Assembly: GCF_000355905.1 (NCBI RefSeq)
Contig: NZ_APLF01000002.1
Location: 62,001-126,000, forward strand
DNA: 64,000 nucleotides
Direction of reading: 5' to 3'
DNA from: Psychroflexus gondwanensis ACAM 44
GTDB taxonomy: Bacteria > Bacteroidota > Bacteroidia > Flavobacteriales > Flavobacteriaceae
Below the pieces are notes generated by a model. The model did no database searches, was not told the origin of the DNA, and was given only the letters and a program-made list of their open reading frames with translations. Position 1 is the stretch's first letter, and each line of letters begins with the position of its first letter. Of this stretch, positions 18,916 to 28,678 are shown piece by piece. A program made the translations under genes and the position numbers.

Positions 18916-19776
18916 TTAAGCTCTTACGGGTTGATTCAAGATCAGATCCAAGTATAAGTTAATTTTATTTTTCAATTCTTTTCTGTGTGAAATGAAATCT
19001 AAAAACCCATGTTCTTTTAAAAATTCTGAAGATTGAAAACCTTTTGGCAGGTCTTTACCCGTAGTATCTTTTACAACTCTAGGTCCTGCAAAACCTATTA
19101 AGGCCCCCGGTTCTGATATATTAATGTCTCCTAGCATAGCAAAAGAAGCTGTGGTTCCGCCTGTAGTAGGATCTGTGCAAAGAGATATATACGGTAATTT
19201 TGCGTTAGCAAGTTGTGTCAGCTTTATAGATGTTTTGGCCAACTGCATTAAGGATAAGGCCGCTTCCATCATTCTTGCTCCTCCAGATTTTGAGATGATA
19301 ATCAAGGGACACTTATGAGCAATAGCATGATCTACAGCTCTAGCGATTTTCTCACCAACTACGGAACCCATAGAGCCACCGATAAACTTAAAATCCATTG
19401 CTGCAATGACGACCTCTTTCCCTTTAGATTTCCCAATACCTGTTCTAATGGCATCATTCAATTGGGTTTTATCTTGAACTTCTTTGAGTCTGTCTTTATA
19501 TTTTTTGGTATCCTCAAACTTTAAGGGATCTTTCGACTTGAGTTTTTCATCTAGTTCTTCAAATTTTCCATTATCGAACAAAATGTCAAAATATTCAGCA
19601 GAACCAATTCTAACGTGATAACCATCTTCTGGACTCACATAAAAGTTTTTTGCTAGTTGTTCTGCATCGATAATTTTACCTGTAGGAGATTTATACCAAA
19701 GACCTTTGGGAACATCTTTCTTGTCTTCGGTAGCGGTTTGTATTCCTTTTTTCTTTCTTTTAAACCAAGCTGCCAT
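18916..19776 (-). CDS. accD: Acetyl-CoA carboxylase carboxyltransferase subunit beta, zinc ribbon degenerate
   Basis: 286 residues. The crotonase-fold carboxyltransferase core is intact ([65 protein letters not shown]). It transfers carboxyl from carboxybiotin to acetyl-CoA to make malonyl-CoA, with AccA as partner. The N-terminal C4 zinc ribbon has lost its cysteines: the CxxC pairs are replaced by Ser30/Gly33 (WYKSPTGK) and Ser48/Asp51 (YVSPEDGYH), although the surrounding fold signature is kept. It follows fbaA by 19 bases on the same strand. Confidence 0.93.
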   Translation of the reverse strand: MAAWFKRKKKGIQTATEDKKDVPKGLWYKSPTGKIIDAEQLAKNFYVSPEDGYHVRIGSAEYFDILFDNGKFEELDEKLKSKDPLKFEDTKKYKDRLKEVQDKTQLNDAIRTGIGKSKGKEVVIAAMDFKFIGGSMGSVVGEKIARAVDHAIAHKCPLIIISKSGGARMMEAALSLMQLAKTSIKLTQLANAKLPYISLCTDPTTGGTTASFAMLGDINISEPGALIGFAGPRVVKDTTGKDLPKGFQSSEFLKEHGFLDFISHRKELKNKINLYLDLILNQPVRA

Positions 19777-19795
19777 ATCTTTTTTTATATAACTG

Positions 19796-20863
19796 TTATA
19801 ACGTGTTGACGTTGTTTAAATCCTCGAAAGCTTTCTTTAATCTGGCTATAAATGTGTTCTCACCTTCTCTAAGCCACTTTCTTGGATCGTAATATTTTTT
19901 GTTTGGAACATCGCCTCCTTCAGGATTTCCGATTTGAGTAGAAACATAGTCAGCATTATCTCTCATGTAATCTCTTATGCCTTCTGCAAACGCGTATTGA
20001 AGATCTGTATCTATGTTCATTTTGATGACCCCGTATCCAATGGCCTCCTTTATCTCTTCTACTGTAGAACCGCTTCCTCCATGGAAGACGAAATCGATAT
20101 GATTTTCTTCGACATTGTATTTTTTAGAAACGTATTCTTGAGAATTTTTAAGAATCTTTGGGGTTAATTTGACATTACCTGGCTTATAGACACCATGTAC
20201 ATTTCCGAAAGCTGCAGCGATTGTAAATTGATCGGATACTTTACTTAACTCTTCGTAAGCATACGCCACTTCTTCAGGCTGGGTGTAAAGCTTAGAAGAA
20301 TCTATATCTGTATTGTCTACGCCATCTTCTTCACCACCTGTTACTCCAAGTTCGATCTCTAAAGTCATTCCCATTTTTTTCATTCTCTCTAAGTATGTCT
20401 TACAGATCTCTATGTTCTCTTCTAGAGGCTCTTCGGACAGGTCAATCATATGAGAACTATAAAGTGGTTTACCGTGAACTTTAAAAAACTTTTCACCTTC
20501 ATCCAACAAACCGTCGATCCATGGCAACAATTTTTTAGCACAGTGGTCTGTATGTAAGATGACGGTTGCGCCATAAGCTTCTGCTAAGTCATGCACATGT
20601 TTTGCGCCAGTAGCAGCTCCTTTGATGGCTGCAAGTTCGTTGTCATTGCTCAAACCTTTGCCAGCGTTAAACTGTGCCCCTCCATTTGAAAATTGAAGAA
20701 TAACTGGCGAGTTTAGTTTTGCAGCAGTTTCCAAAACTGCATTAATTGTATTGGATCCTACAACATTTACTGCGGGTAAGGCATAGTTGTTTTCTTTTGC
20801 GTGTTGGAAAATCTCTTGAACTTCTTTTCCAGTGGCAACGCCTGGTTTTATGTTTTGACTCAT
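19796..20863 (-). CDS. fbaA: Class II fructose-bisphosphate aldolase
   Basis: 355 residues, E. coli FbaA type. Zinc and substrate motifs are visible: [76 protein letters not shown] and [18 protein letters not shown]. It interconverts fructose 1,6-bisphosphate with glyceraldehyde-3-phosphate and dihydroxyacetone phosphate in glycolysis and gluconeogenesis. It lies directly upstream of accD (19 bases), a pairing that links glycolytic flux to fatty-acid synthesis and suggests cotranscription. Confidence 0.96.
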   Translation of the reverse strand: MSQNIKPGVATGKEVQEIFQHAKENNYALPAVNVVGSNTINAVLETAAKLNSPVILQFSNGGAQFNAGKGLSNDNELAAIKGAATGAKHVHDLAEAYGATVILHTDHCAKKLLPWIDGLLDEGEKFFKVHGKPLYSSHMIDLSEEPLEENIEICKTYLERMKKMGMTLEIELGVTGGEEDGVDNTDIDSSKLYTQPEEVAYAYEELSKVSDQFTIAAAFGNVHGVYKPGNVKLTPKILKNSQEYVSKKYNVEENHIDFVFHGGSGSTVEEIKEAIGYGVIKMNIDTDLQYAFAEGIRDYMRDNADYVSTQIGNPEGGDVPNKKYYDPRKWLREGENTFIARLKKAFEDLNNVNTL

Positions 20864-20911
20864 AGTCTATGTTTTAAAAGTTAAAGCGTAAAATTAAGAA
20901 ATAATAATCTT

Positions 20912-23467
20912 CTAGAATGGATAATTGATCCCAAAGTTAAAAATCACGTTGCTAAAATTATAATCTTTAAACCATTTAGACCCTTCACTACCAGGATTAT
21001 AGGTTTTAAAACCAAGATCCATCCGGATCACGAAAAAATCAATATCATATCTTAATCCAAAACCAGAAGCGATGGACAACTCACTAAGATCTTTCAACCC
21101 ATCAAACCTTGCTGCTGGATCTTCTACATTATCTAATACATTCCAAATATTACCTGCATCTATAAACAAAGCACTGTTTAGTGAGCCAAAAAGATTAAAC
21201 CTATATTCTGCATTAAAGGATAATTTAAAATTAGCCTCATTAAAATCATTCACAGCATTGGTGCTTCCTGGTCCAAGATCGTAAGGTCTCCATCCTCTGT
21301 TGTCATTGGGGCCACCTCCAAAAAAACTTCTAGGAAAAGGAATAGAGTTTGCGTTTCCAAAAGGAATGGCAATACCTCCATAAGCTCTTGTTGCAATAAC
21401 GCGTTGGTTGCCCAAATCCCAATGCTTTATGTAGTTAAGCTCAGTTTTGACATACTGAGAAAATTGAACGCCAAATAATCGGTAATTTCCAGCCTCAGTT
21501 TGTTCTAAACCTAAGGGATTGGCTAAAGCAGACAAGAGGCTCCCAGCCCATTCTACCTTACCTCTAAATTGTGAAAAGTTTTCATCATAAATGTTCTGTC
21601 TTGAACTGTAGTCGTACACAAAATTGGAAGCGATAATAAGGTTATTTTCTGTAAGTCGTTCTTTTCTCTCTATCAATGAATTCGCTATTTGTTGCTCTTC
21701 TGCATTTAGGCTGGTTGTTCCGTTATTAATAGAATTGATAAAGCCTTCAGCACCCTGAGGAATAATCAGGTTAAAATCGCCCTCATTATTTCCAACAAGA
21801 AATTCTGGATTCACCTGCTCAATATTGTTTATTGCTATTTCATTTAACTCTGTATAGGAATTTCTGAAGACGTTGAAAAAGTTATCAACATTTAAATTAT
21901 TAACAAATTGAATATTCATTAAATCGAATTGATAAGACCTTCTGTCTTTAGGTTTCCAGCGATAGCCAAAAGTGGCATTCAGATTTCTTCGATCTAAACC
22001 GATGTTTTCTTGCGTGCTAAACCCAACACTTGCCGACGTAAATGGAGACATCCTGTTGTTGATGATGCTTTGAGTCGAGAAAGGGAAGATAATTCTAGGA
22101 AAATTCAGCCTTAAATCTGCTCCATACTCTAGAATGTCCAGAAATTGATCCTCAGAATTTGCTAAGTCTCGGGACGCCCCAAAATTTCCTCTTCCCGAAA
22201 GCTCTAAAGTTTCTGCGCCCCTAAAAATATTTCTTGATAAAATGGAGGTGTTAAAACCAACACCAAATTCTTGAATATTACTTTGGCTTACGTCCACACT
22301 AAAATTGGTTGAAAACCTATCCTTTGGAGTTAAAAGAATATTGGCTATTAGATCTGTGCCGGTAGAATCTCTTGGGTCCTCTTGGTAAAGTATGTTTGGG
22401 TATTTGAAAATTCGAGTTTCAGAAATTCTATTGTTTGTTCTTGTTCTGTCAACATCTCTATAAACACTATCTTTTTTTATAAAAATGAAGTCAGACAAGA
22501 CTAGAGGCTTGAGCTTTAGGTTCCCGAAACTGAAAATATTTAAACCTTTTAATTGCAATGAATCTTCTATCTTTTTGGATGTTCCGTCATAATCTGAAAA
22601 GACGTTGACTTCACTAATCTTATGTACCTTAAAAGGAATGGATGCAACGGTATCTCTCACGTCAATACTGCGATTGGATATGTTTAATTCGAGATTTATC
22701 TTTTTGTTATTATTAATAGTATCGGCATAGTAGCTAATAAACTCCTTCTCAAAATGATATAGTCCATGATTTCTGAAATAGGTATTGATTCGATCTCTGT
22801 CGATATTAAACTGATTGGTGTTATAAGGTTGTCCTACTTTAACTTTCGAGTTTTTTTTGATAATTTGATATAAAGAGTCTGCTGCAGGAGATGCAATGTT
22901 TTCCGAAATCGAGTCGATAAGGTATAAGTTGCCAGGATCCACGGTGTAATCGATTTCAACGGTTTGTTGAATAGAGTCTGTCTTAATCGAATATTCTGCC
23001 TTTGCATTAAACCAACCGTTGTTCCAATACCAAGATTGTAATTTTTTAAGTGAGTTTTCAGTTTTAGTCTTATCGAAAAGAGTAGGGGCTTCTCCTGTTT
23101 TTTTAATAGAATTATTGATATTGATCCAATATTTTTTCAATTGAATTACTTGGCGTTTTGATAAAAATGAAACTAACCTATCCGATCTTTTGTCTTTCTT
23201 ATTTACCCAATTTATAAATCGCTTCTCTGGATTGCGTTGACCTAAATTATAAATATGAAGTTTAAGAGGAAAGCCTAGAAGTTTGGTATTGACTTGTTGA
23301 GATAATTGATTGTAAAGCTCTCTTTTTATGACTGTGGAATCTTTGCTGTAGATAGATTGCTGTGTGATTAAAAACTCATCACTCTTAAGCTTTCTAGTTA
23401 CATCACAAGAAAAAAATAGGACCACTATTAAAAGAATTAATGGTAGTTTTGCGAGTCTGTAGTTCAA
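20912..23467 (-). CDS. tamL: TamL-type BamA/TamA family outer-membrane lipoprotein
   Basis: 851 residues. The start LAKLPLILLIVVLFFSCDVTRKL is a lipoprotein signal with lipobox FFSC (Cys about residue 21). POTRA-like segments follow over roughly residues 30-400. The C-terminal half is a BamA-superfamily beta-barrel (surface antigen D15): FFGGGPNDNRGWRPYDLGPG is the lid-lock/RGF-like region, and the protein ends in an aromatic FNFGINYPF barrel strand. In Bacteroidota the lipidated paralogue is called TamL and works with TamB in envelope biogenesis. It is divergent from the trmH-family gene. No tamB is in the window. Confidence 0.85.
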   Translation of the reverse strand: MNYRLAKLPLILLIVVLFFSCDVTRKLKSDEFLITQQSIYSKDSTVIKRELYNQLSQQVNTKLLGFPLKLHIYNLGQRNPEKRFINWVNKKDKRSDRLVSFLSKRQVIQLKKYWININNSIKKTGEAPTLFDKTKTENSLKKLQSWYWNNGWFNAKAEYSIKTDSIQQTVEIDYTVDPGNLYLIDSISENIASPAADSLYQIIKKNSKVKVGQPYNTNQFNIDRDRINTYFRNHGLYHFEKEFISYYADTINNNKKINLELNISNRSIDVRDTVASIPFKVHKISEVNVFSDYDGTSKKIEDSLQLKGLNIFSFGNLKLKPLVLSDFIFIKKDSVYRDVDRTRTNNRISETRIFKYPNILYQEDPRDSTGTDLIANILLTPKDRFSTNFSVDVSQSNIQEFGVGFNTSILSRNIFRGAETLELSGRGNFGASRDLANSEDQFLDILEYGADLRLNFPRIIFPFSTQSIINNRMSPFTSASVGFSTQENIGLDRRNLNATFGYRWKPKDRRSYQFDLMNIQFVNNLNVDNFFNVFRNSYTELNEIAINNIEQVNPEFLVGNNEGDFNLIIPQGAEGFINSINNGTTSLNAEEQQIANSLIERKERLTENNLIIASNFVYDYSSRQNIYDENFSQFRGKVEWAGSLLSALANPLGLEQTEAGNYRLFGVQFSQYVKTELNYIKHWDLGNQRVIATRAYGGIAIPFGNANSIPFPRSFFGGGPNDNRGWRPYDLGPGSTNAVNDFNEANFKLSFNAEYRFNLFGSLNSALFIDAGNIWNVLDNVEDPAARFDGLKDLSELSIASGFGLRYDIDFFVIRMDLGFKTYNPGSEGSKWFKDYNFSNVIFNFGINYPF

Positions 23468-23498
23468 GTGTTTCTTGTTTTCAAAAATGTAATTCTAA

Positions 23499-24226
23499 AT
23501 GCTTAGTAAAAATCAAATTAAACTCATAAAAAGTTTAAATAAAAAAAACACCGAGTAGAAAACGGTCTTTTTGTGGCTGAAGGTGTAAAAGTAATCAAAG
23601 AATTTCTAAAAAGTCCCTTCAGACTTAATGCATTATATTCAATAGCCGATATTTTTCATATTGAAGAAGGTGAAAGTCATATCATTTCAGAAAAAGACCT
23701 ACAGCGAATTTCAAATCTTAAAACAGCTCAAACTGCATTGGCTGTTTTTGAGATGCCTAAATCCTCTGTTCCCGATGAAAAAGTAGAGCTGAGTCTTGCC
23801 TTAGATAGCATTAGGGATCCTGGAAATTTGGGAACTATAATTAGAATGTGCGATTGGTTTGGAGTAGAGCAGTTGCTTTGCTCTTTGGATACCGTAGATT
23901 GCTTTAACCCTAAAGTAGTTCAAGCCACTATGGGGTCTTTAACAAGGGTTAATGTGGTTTATACAGACTTAAAGTCTTATTTATCCAGCACTTCAAGTTT
24001 TAAATACGGAGCCTTTATGGATGGTGAAAATATTCACGAAGCTTCATTAAAAACTAAAAACGCGATTATAGTTTTAGGAAATGAAGCTAACGGGATTAGT
24101 TCAGAAATTAAGTCAGAACTGGATGCTAAGATCTCCATTCCTAGTTATGGTGTCGTAAAAGGTGCAGAAAGTCTTAATGTAGCTATGGCGGGAGCCATTT
24201 TGCTTAGTGAATTCAAACGTCGATAA
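23499..24226 (+). CDS. SpoU/TrmH-family RNA 2'-O-methyltransferase, 5' end in another frame (A8 run)
   Basis: The catalytic part is intact from GTG 23573 (217 residues): motif 1 DSIRDPGNLGTIIRMCDWFG, motif 2 VLGNEANGIS and motif 3 SLNVAMAGAILLSEF form the trefoil-knot SAM site. Homologues begin about 25 residues earlier. Here ATG 23499 reads MLSKNQIKLIKSLNKK, a family-like N-terminus, but hits TAG at 23556. One extra A in the A8 run at 23541-23548, or a -1 shift there, joins it to KKHRVENGLFVAEGVKV. I annotate the whole span as one gene. It could be a true frameshift, a base-call error, or programmed slippage. The RNA target (tRNA or rRNA) is unknown. Confidence 0.8.
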
Positions 24227-24227
24227 G

Positions 24228-24926
24228 TTATTGAAACGTAAAGTTGATAAAAATCCCTCTGGTTTTTAAAGATTCAATATTAGCTGTCCAAGGACTATTT
24301 ATATCTTCGTCTCTAACTAGCTCATCGCCCATTCCGAAAACACCTCTAATGGAGGGGGTGAATTTGAAATAGTCAAAATAAAAATCTATTCCAAAACCTA
24401 CTTCATAATAATAATTTTGAGTTTTTAGACGAAATTGACCAGCAGAATTATCCTGTGGATTGTCTTCATTACTGGATAAATTATGAGATATCGAAGCCCC
24501 TCCAATAACAAAAGGTTTAAAGTTATTGATACGCTTTGCCGAAAATTTCAAAAGTAAAGGGATGTGAATGTAAGAAGATTGTACCTCCCTAAAGCTATCA
24601 CCTTGGTTTACGAAATCGGGAAAATTCAAATTTCTATTGGCAAATACAACACCTGGTTCTAGTCTTAAATCTAGGTAGTCATTAATCCTTAAGTTTCCAA
24701 TTAACCCCACACTAAAACTAGGACTTTTTTCAACTGCGATATCTTCTCCTTGATCTTTATATTTAATTTGGAAATCGTACATATTAAATCCAAGGAAATA
24801 GCCCCAAGACCATCTTTCTTTATCAATATTCTCCTTATTAAGAATTTTTTCTTCACCGAAAAGTTGAGCATTTGCAAAGTTAAATCCCAATAAAAATACC
24901 AGTAGAAAAATAAGCCTCATAATCAC
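24228..24926 (-). CDS. porT: PorT/SprT family type IX secretion outer-membrane protein
   Basis: 232 residues. A signal peptide ([18 protein letters not shown]) is followed by an eight-strand type outer-membrane barrel: [41 protein letters not shown] and a closing NFTFQ strand. The family is PorT (SprT in gliding flavobacteria), needed for type IX secretion. The neighbour supports this, since porT is classically adjacent to ubiE/menG in Bacteroidota. Here the start codon overlaps the ubiE stop by 4 bases. It converges on the trmH-family gene with one base between stops. Confidence 0.82.
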   Translation of the reverse strand: MIMRLIFLLVFLLGFNFANAQLFGEEKILNKENIDKERWSWGYFLGFNMYDFQIKYKDQGEDIAVEKSPSFSVGLIGNLRINDYLDLRLEPGVVFANRNLNFPDFVNQGDSFREVQSSYIHIPLLLKFSAKRINNFKPFVIGGASISHNLSSNEDNPQDNSAGQFRLKTQNYYYEVGFGIDFYFDYFKFTPSIRGVFGMGDELVRDEDINSPWTANIESLKTRGIFINFTFQ

Positions 24927-25654
24927 TTTTTTGTTGCAGAATAAATCGTAGAAACACCAAATGTTTGTGGAAGGTTTTCTACCTCTGTAAACCCAGTTTT
25001 CCTTAAAATATTGTTGAACTTTTCTCCATAAGGAAAAACAGAGGCGCTTTCACTTAAATATTGATAAGCACTTTTGTCTTTAGAAAAAAGTTTTCCAATG
25101 ATAGGCAGTATGTAATTAGAGTAGACTCGATATCCTTGTTTAAAAGGAAATTTGGTGGGAATTGAGGTTTCTAGGACGACAAAGATGCCTCCAGGCGAAA
25201 GTACCCGATAAATTTCTGATAAGCCTTTTTCTAAATTTTCAAAATTACGAACACCAAATGCAACTGTAATAGCGTCGAAAGTGTGATCTGGATAGGGTAA
25301 ATTTTCCGAATCTGCTTGAACCATTTCAATGCGTTTGTTCAACTCTTTTTTCTGAATTTTATCTTTCCCAACTTGAAGCATACCAGCAGAAATATCCAAT
25401 CCAATAATTTTTTCAGCATCAGAATCTGCCATGGCAATAGCTAAATCTCCAGTACCAGTGGCGACATCCAAGATGTATTTAGGATTGGTTTTTTTTACCA
25501 TCTCTATGACCTTTCTTCTCCACTTGAGGTCTATACCGAAAGAGATGACACGGTTTAAACTGTCGTAATTTCCTGAAATATTATCAAACATCTGTTCGAC
25601 TTGTTTTTTCTTTTCTACCTCAGAATCTTTGTAGGGCTTTACGTCCTTACTCAT
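24923..25654 (-). CDS. ubiE: Demethylmenaquinone methyltransferase (UbiE/MenG)
   Basis: 243 residues. UbiE signatures are [24 protein letters not shown] at the N-terminus, the SAM motif [13 protein letters not shown], and [30 protein letters not shown]. It methylates demethylmenaquinone to menaquinone, the respiratory quinone expected in this group; the same enzyme would serve ubiquinone in other bacteria. It is the first gene of the ubiE-porT pair, divergent from trkA. Confidence 0.95.
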   Translation of the reverse strand: MSKDVKPYKDSEVEKKKQVEQMFDNISGNYDSLNRVISFGIDLKWRRKVIEMVKKTNPKYILDVATGTGDLAIAMADSDAEKIIGLDISAGMLQVGKDKIQKKELNKRIEMVQADSENLPYPDHTFDAITVAFGVRNFENLEKGLSEIYRVLSPGGIFVVLETSIPTKFPFKQGYRVYSNYILPIIGKLFSKDKSAYQYLSESASVFPYGEKFNNILRKTGFTEVENLPQTFGVSTIYSATKK

Positions 25655-25693
25655 GGCTTATAATTTTTGGCGAAGATACAATCTTCTAAAGAA

Positions 25694-25701
25694 TACCTTT
25701 G
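25694..25701 (+). promoter_or_regulatory. -7 box of the trkAH operon
   Basis: TACCTTTG matches TAnnTTTG and would give a leader of about 50 bases. A second exact match, TAATTTTG at 25746-25753, lies only 5 bases before the trkA ATG and would yield a leaderless message. The -33 element is not convincing for either. Confidence 0.45.
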
Positions 25702-25758
25702 TCCAATATATAAGCTGTTAATAGTACTTTTTTAAAATTTTACCTTAATTTTGTACTT

Positions 25759-27123
25759 ATGAAAATAATTATTGCTGGTGCTGGAGAAGTTGGTTTTCAT
25801 CTTGCCAAACTTTTCTCGTACGAATCCCACGCTATTACTCTTTTAGATATTGATGAAGATAGATTAGAGTATGCCAATAAACATTTAGATATTAAAACCC
25901 TTATTGGTGATGCGACTCTTCCAAGTTCATTAAAAGAAGCAGATGTTGTTCATTCAGATATGGTCATTGCTGTCACCTCCAACCAGTCTATAAATATTTC
26001 GGTTTGTGTTTTTGCTAAACAGATGGGAGCTGGAAGAACTGTCGCTAGAGTTTCTAACCAAGAACTATTGGACTTTCATCAATTGGAAAGTGATAAAGTT
26101 ATAGACATGAAGGCTTTAGGGATTGATGAAATGATTTCCCCTGAAGCCCTTGCAGCAAAAGAAGTGGAAATGCTCCTAAATCAATCTGCTTTTACAGATA
26201 CTTTCAAATTTGATGATGGTGCCCTTACTATGATGGGGCTTACTTTGAGGTCTAAGGCACCATTTATAGGGAATACGGTAGAAGAGGCAGCTGATATTTT
26301 CCCAGGTTTACACTTTGTGCCCATAGCCCTACAACGTTATGGGACTCAGCTCACCATTATACCTCGGGGAGATACTATTTTTAAAAGAGGGGATAGGGTT
26401 TATTTTATTACAGATTCTGAAGGAGTTGAAGAATTATACAAACTTACTGGAGCAGAAAAGCGATCTATAAAAAAAGTGATGATTTTGGGCGGTAGTAATA
26501 TCGGTAGAACACTCGCCAAAAAACTTTGCAAAAAGAACTTTTCAGTTAAAATGATTGAGAAAGATCATAAGAAAGCGACTCACCTTGCTAATATTTTACC
26601 AGATGCATTGGTAATTAATGCCGATGGTAGAAATGTTGAAATCTTAAAAGAGGAAAACATCAGTAAAATGGATGCTTTCATTGCTGTGACTGAGGATTCC
26701 GAAACAAACATTATCACTTGCTTGGTAGCCAACTCTAAAGGCGTAAGAAAAACCATAGCGCTTGTTGAAAATATGGATTATTTCCAATTGAGCCATTCAA
26801 TAGGGATTCACTCCTTAGTTAACAAAAAACTATTGGCCGCCAATAGTATATTTAGATATTTGCGAAAAGGAGATGTTATTGCTATGACAAAACTCAACAA
26901 TATGAATGCTGAATTACTTGAGTTTGTTGTAAAAGCAAATTCAAAAGTGACTAACAGTAAAATCGTTGATATCGACTTCCCTCGAACAGCTGTCGTTGGT
27001 GGAGTGATAAGAGACGGCAAAGGAATAATTGCTCTTGGAGATTTTAAAATTAGAGAAGGAGATAGGATCGTTGTGTGTACACTTCCTAAGTCCATAAAAA
27101 GTGTAGAGAATTTATTTTGTTAA
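25759..27123 (+). CDS. trkA: Trk potassium uptake system NAD-binding protein TrkA
   Basis: 454 residues with two tandem RCK units. Each has an N-terminal Rossmann RCK-N domain (MKIIIAGAGEVGFHLAKLFS at 1-20; KVMILGGSNIGRTLAKKLC at about 240) followed by an RCK-C domain. Acidic DIDEDRLEYANK and EKDHKKATHLA segments are the NAD-contacting parts. TrkA forms a cytosolic ring that gates the TrkH channel in response to nucleotides. The stop is immediately followed by the trkH start, so the two are coupled. Confidence 0.95.
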   Translation: MKIIIAGAGEVGFHLAKLFSYESHAITLLDIDEDRLEYANKHLDIKTLIGDATLPSSLKEADVVHSDMVIAVTSNQSINISVCVFAKQMGAGRTVARVSNQELLDFHQLESDKVIDMKALGIDEMISPEALAAKEVEMLLNQSAFTDTFKFDDGALTMMGLTLRSKAPFIGNTVEEAADIFPGLHFVPIALQRYGTQLTIIPRGDTIFKRGDRVYFITDSEGVEELYKLTGAEKRSIKKVMILGGSNIGRTLAKKLCKKNFSVKMIEKDHKKATHLANILPDALVINADGRNVEILKEENISKMDAFIAVTEDSETNIITCLVANSKGVRKTIALVENMDYFQLSHSIGIHSLVNKKLLAANSIFRYLRKGDVIAMTKLNNMNAELLEFVVKANSKVTNSKIVDIDFPRTAVVGGVIRDGKGIIALGDFKIREGDRIVVCTLPKSIKSVENLFC

Positions 27124-27124
27124 T

Positions 27125-28621
27125 GTGTCGAATTTGAATCTTAAAATAGTTGCTCACATCATGGGCGTGCTCCTTGTTTTCAACGGGGGCTTTATGCTTA
27201 TACCTGCTATTTATAGCTGGTTTTCTCAGGAGTCTGCAGCCTTTTCTATAGCGGTCTCAGCTATTATTTCAATATTTATTGGCCTATTGGCGATGTTTTT
27301 TACTAAAAATCACGAGAAAGATATCTCCCAAAGAGAGGGGTATTTAATTGTGAGTTTGGGTTGGCTTTTTATGGTGTTAAGTGGAATGCTGCCTTATGCT
27401 TTGTCTGGAGAAATACAAGGGATTGAAAATATCTTTTTTGAAACGATGTCGGGGTATACGACTACAGGAGCTTCGATTGTAAACGATATTGAGGCATTGC
27501 CAGAAGGTATTTTACTTTGGAGAAGCCTTACGCATTGGATTGGGGGTATGGGTATTATCGTTCTTGCTGTAGCCATATTACCTTTGTTTGGAATAGGAGG
27601 GATGCAATTGTTTTCTGCAGAATCTCCAGGCCCTAGTGCTGACAAAGTCAAACCTAAAATAGCAGATACAGCTAAACGTTTATGGCTTATTTATTTTGGA
27701 TATACCCTCTCAGAAACAATTCTGCTAAAAGTTGCCGGTATGACATGGTTCGATGCTTCCAATCATGCCCTAAGTACTCTTTCTACAGGAGGATTTTCAA
27801 CAAAAAACGCTAGTCTAGCCTATTGGAACGATAATCCATCTATACAATACATTGTTATATTTTTTATGTTTTTGGCAGGGACCAATTTTGTGGTAAGCTA
27901 TTATGCGTTTAAAGGCAAAATATCTAATGTTCTTCATAATGAAGAGTTCAAATGGTATTTGTTATTTATTATAGGGGCTACTGCAATTACTTCACTATCG
28001 ATCTATTATTTCTCAGATCCAAGTATTGCGAGTATAGAATACCCGATGGTATTTGGAGAAATTGAAAGTGCTCTACGTCATGGCCTATTTCAGGTACTCG
28101 CTATAATAACAACAACAGGATTTGTCTCGGCAGATTACACCTTATGGACACCTTTACTCACGGTTTTATTCTTTGGTTTGTTTTTTCTCGGAGGGTCTGC
28201 AGGGTCAACTTCAGGTGGTATAAAGGTGATAAGACACCTCATTATGATCAAAAATGGATTTCAAGAATTTAGAAGGATGCTTCACCCTAACGCTATTCTT
28301 CCTGTAAGGTATAAAGGTTCCTCTGTAGATCAAAAAATCGTTTATAATATTTTGGGATTCTTTATTTTATATTCTCTTTCTTTCATCATAGGTGCTGCAG
28401 TTTTTGCAGGAACTGGACTAGATTTTGAAACTGCTTTAGGAGCTTCTGCATCCTCTTTAGGAAACGTTGGGCCAGCCTTTGGAGAACTTAGTCCAGTAGA
28501 TAATTACGCTTCCCTTTCTGTATTTGGTAAATATTGGAGCTCCTTTTTGATGTTAATTGGAAGATTAGAATTATTTACAGTTTTGATATTGTTCACCCCA
28601 TACTTTTGGAAAAACACTTAA
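27125..28621 (+). CDS. trkH: Trk/Ktr potassium transporter membrane subunit TrkH
   Basis: 498 residues with about 12 membrane segments and four selectivity-filter loops. The loops are visible as TTTGASI (first filter), STGGFST (second), TTTGFVSAD (third) and SLGNVGPAFG (fourth). LGGSAGSTSGGIKVIR precedes the last part. It moves K+ across the inner membrane, gated by TrkA. The start is GTG at 27125, one base after the trkA stop; an overlapping ATG at 27123 gives only a four-codon ORF. Confidence 0.95.
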   Translation: MSNLNLKIVAHIMGVLLVFNGGFMLIPAIYSWFSQESAAFSIAVSAIISIFIGLLAMFFTKNHEKDISQREGYLIVSLGWLFMVLSGMLPYALSGEIQGIENIFFETMSGYTTTGASIVNDIEALPEGILLWRSLTHWIGGMGIIVLAVAILPLFGIGGMQLFSAESPGPSADKVKPKIADTAKRLWLIYFGYTLSETILLKVAGMTWFDASNHALSTLSTGGFSTKNASLAYWNDNPSIQYIVIFFMFLAGTNFVVSYYAFKGKISNVLHNEEFKWYLLFIIGATAITSLSIYYFSDPSIASIEYPMVFGEIESALRHGLFQVLAIITTTGFVSADYTLWTPLLTVLFFGLFFLGGSAGSTSGGIKVIRHLIMIKNGFQEFRRMLHPNAILPVRYKGSSVDQKIVYNILGFFILYSLSFIIGAAVFAGTGLDFETALGASASSLGNVGPAFGELSPVDNYASLSVFGKYWSSFLMLIGRLELFTVLILFTPYFWKNT

Positions 28622-28655
28622 GAAAAAAGCTGCTTAGGTTTCCCTAAGCAGCTTG
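28622..28655. terminator. Intrinsic terminator between trkH and the converging unknown gene
   Basis: Perfect 12-bp stem AAGCTGCTTAGG / CCTAAGCAGCTT at 28627-28638 and 28643-28654 with a 4-base loop. A6 at 28623-28628 gives a U-run for the minus transcript. The plus-strand tail (GTAATAT) is weak, so it serves mainly the minus-strand gene. Confidence 0.85.
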
Positions 28656-28678
28656 TAATATAGAATTCAAAAAAGATT

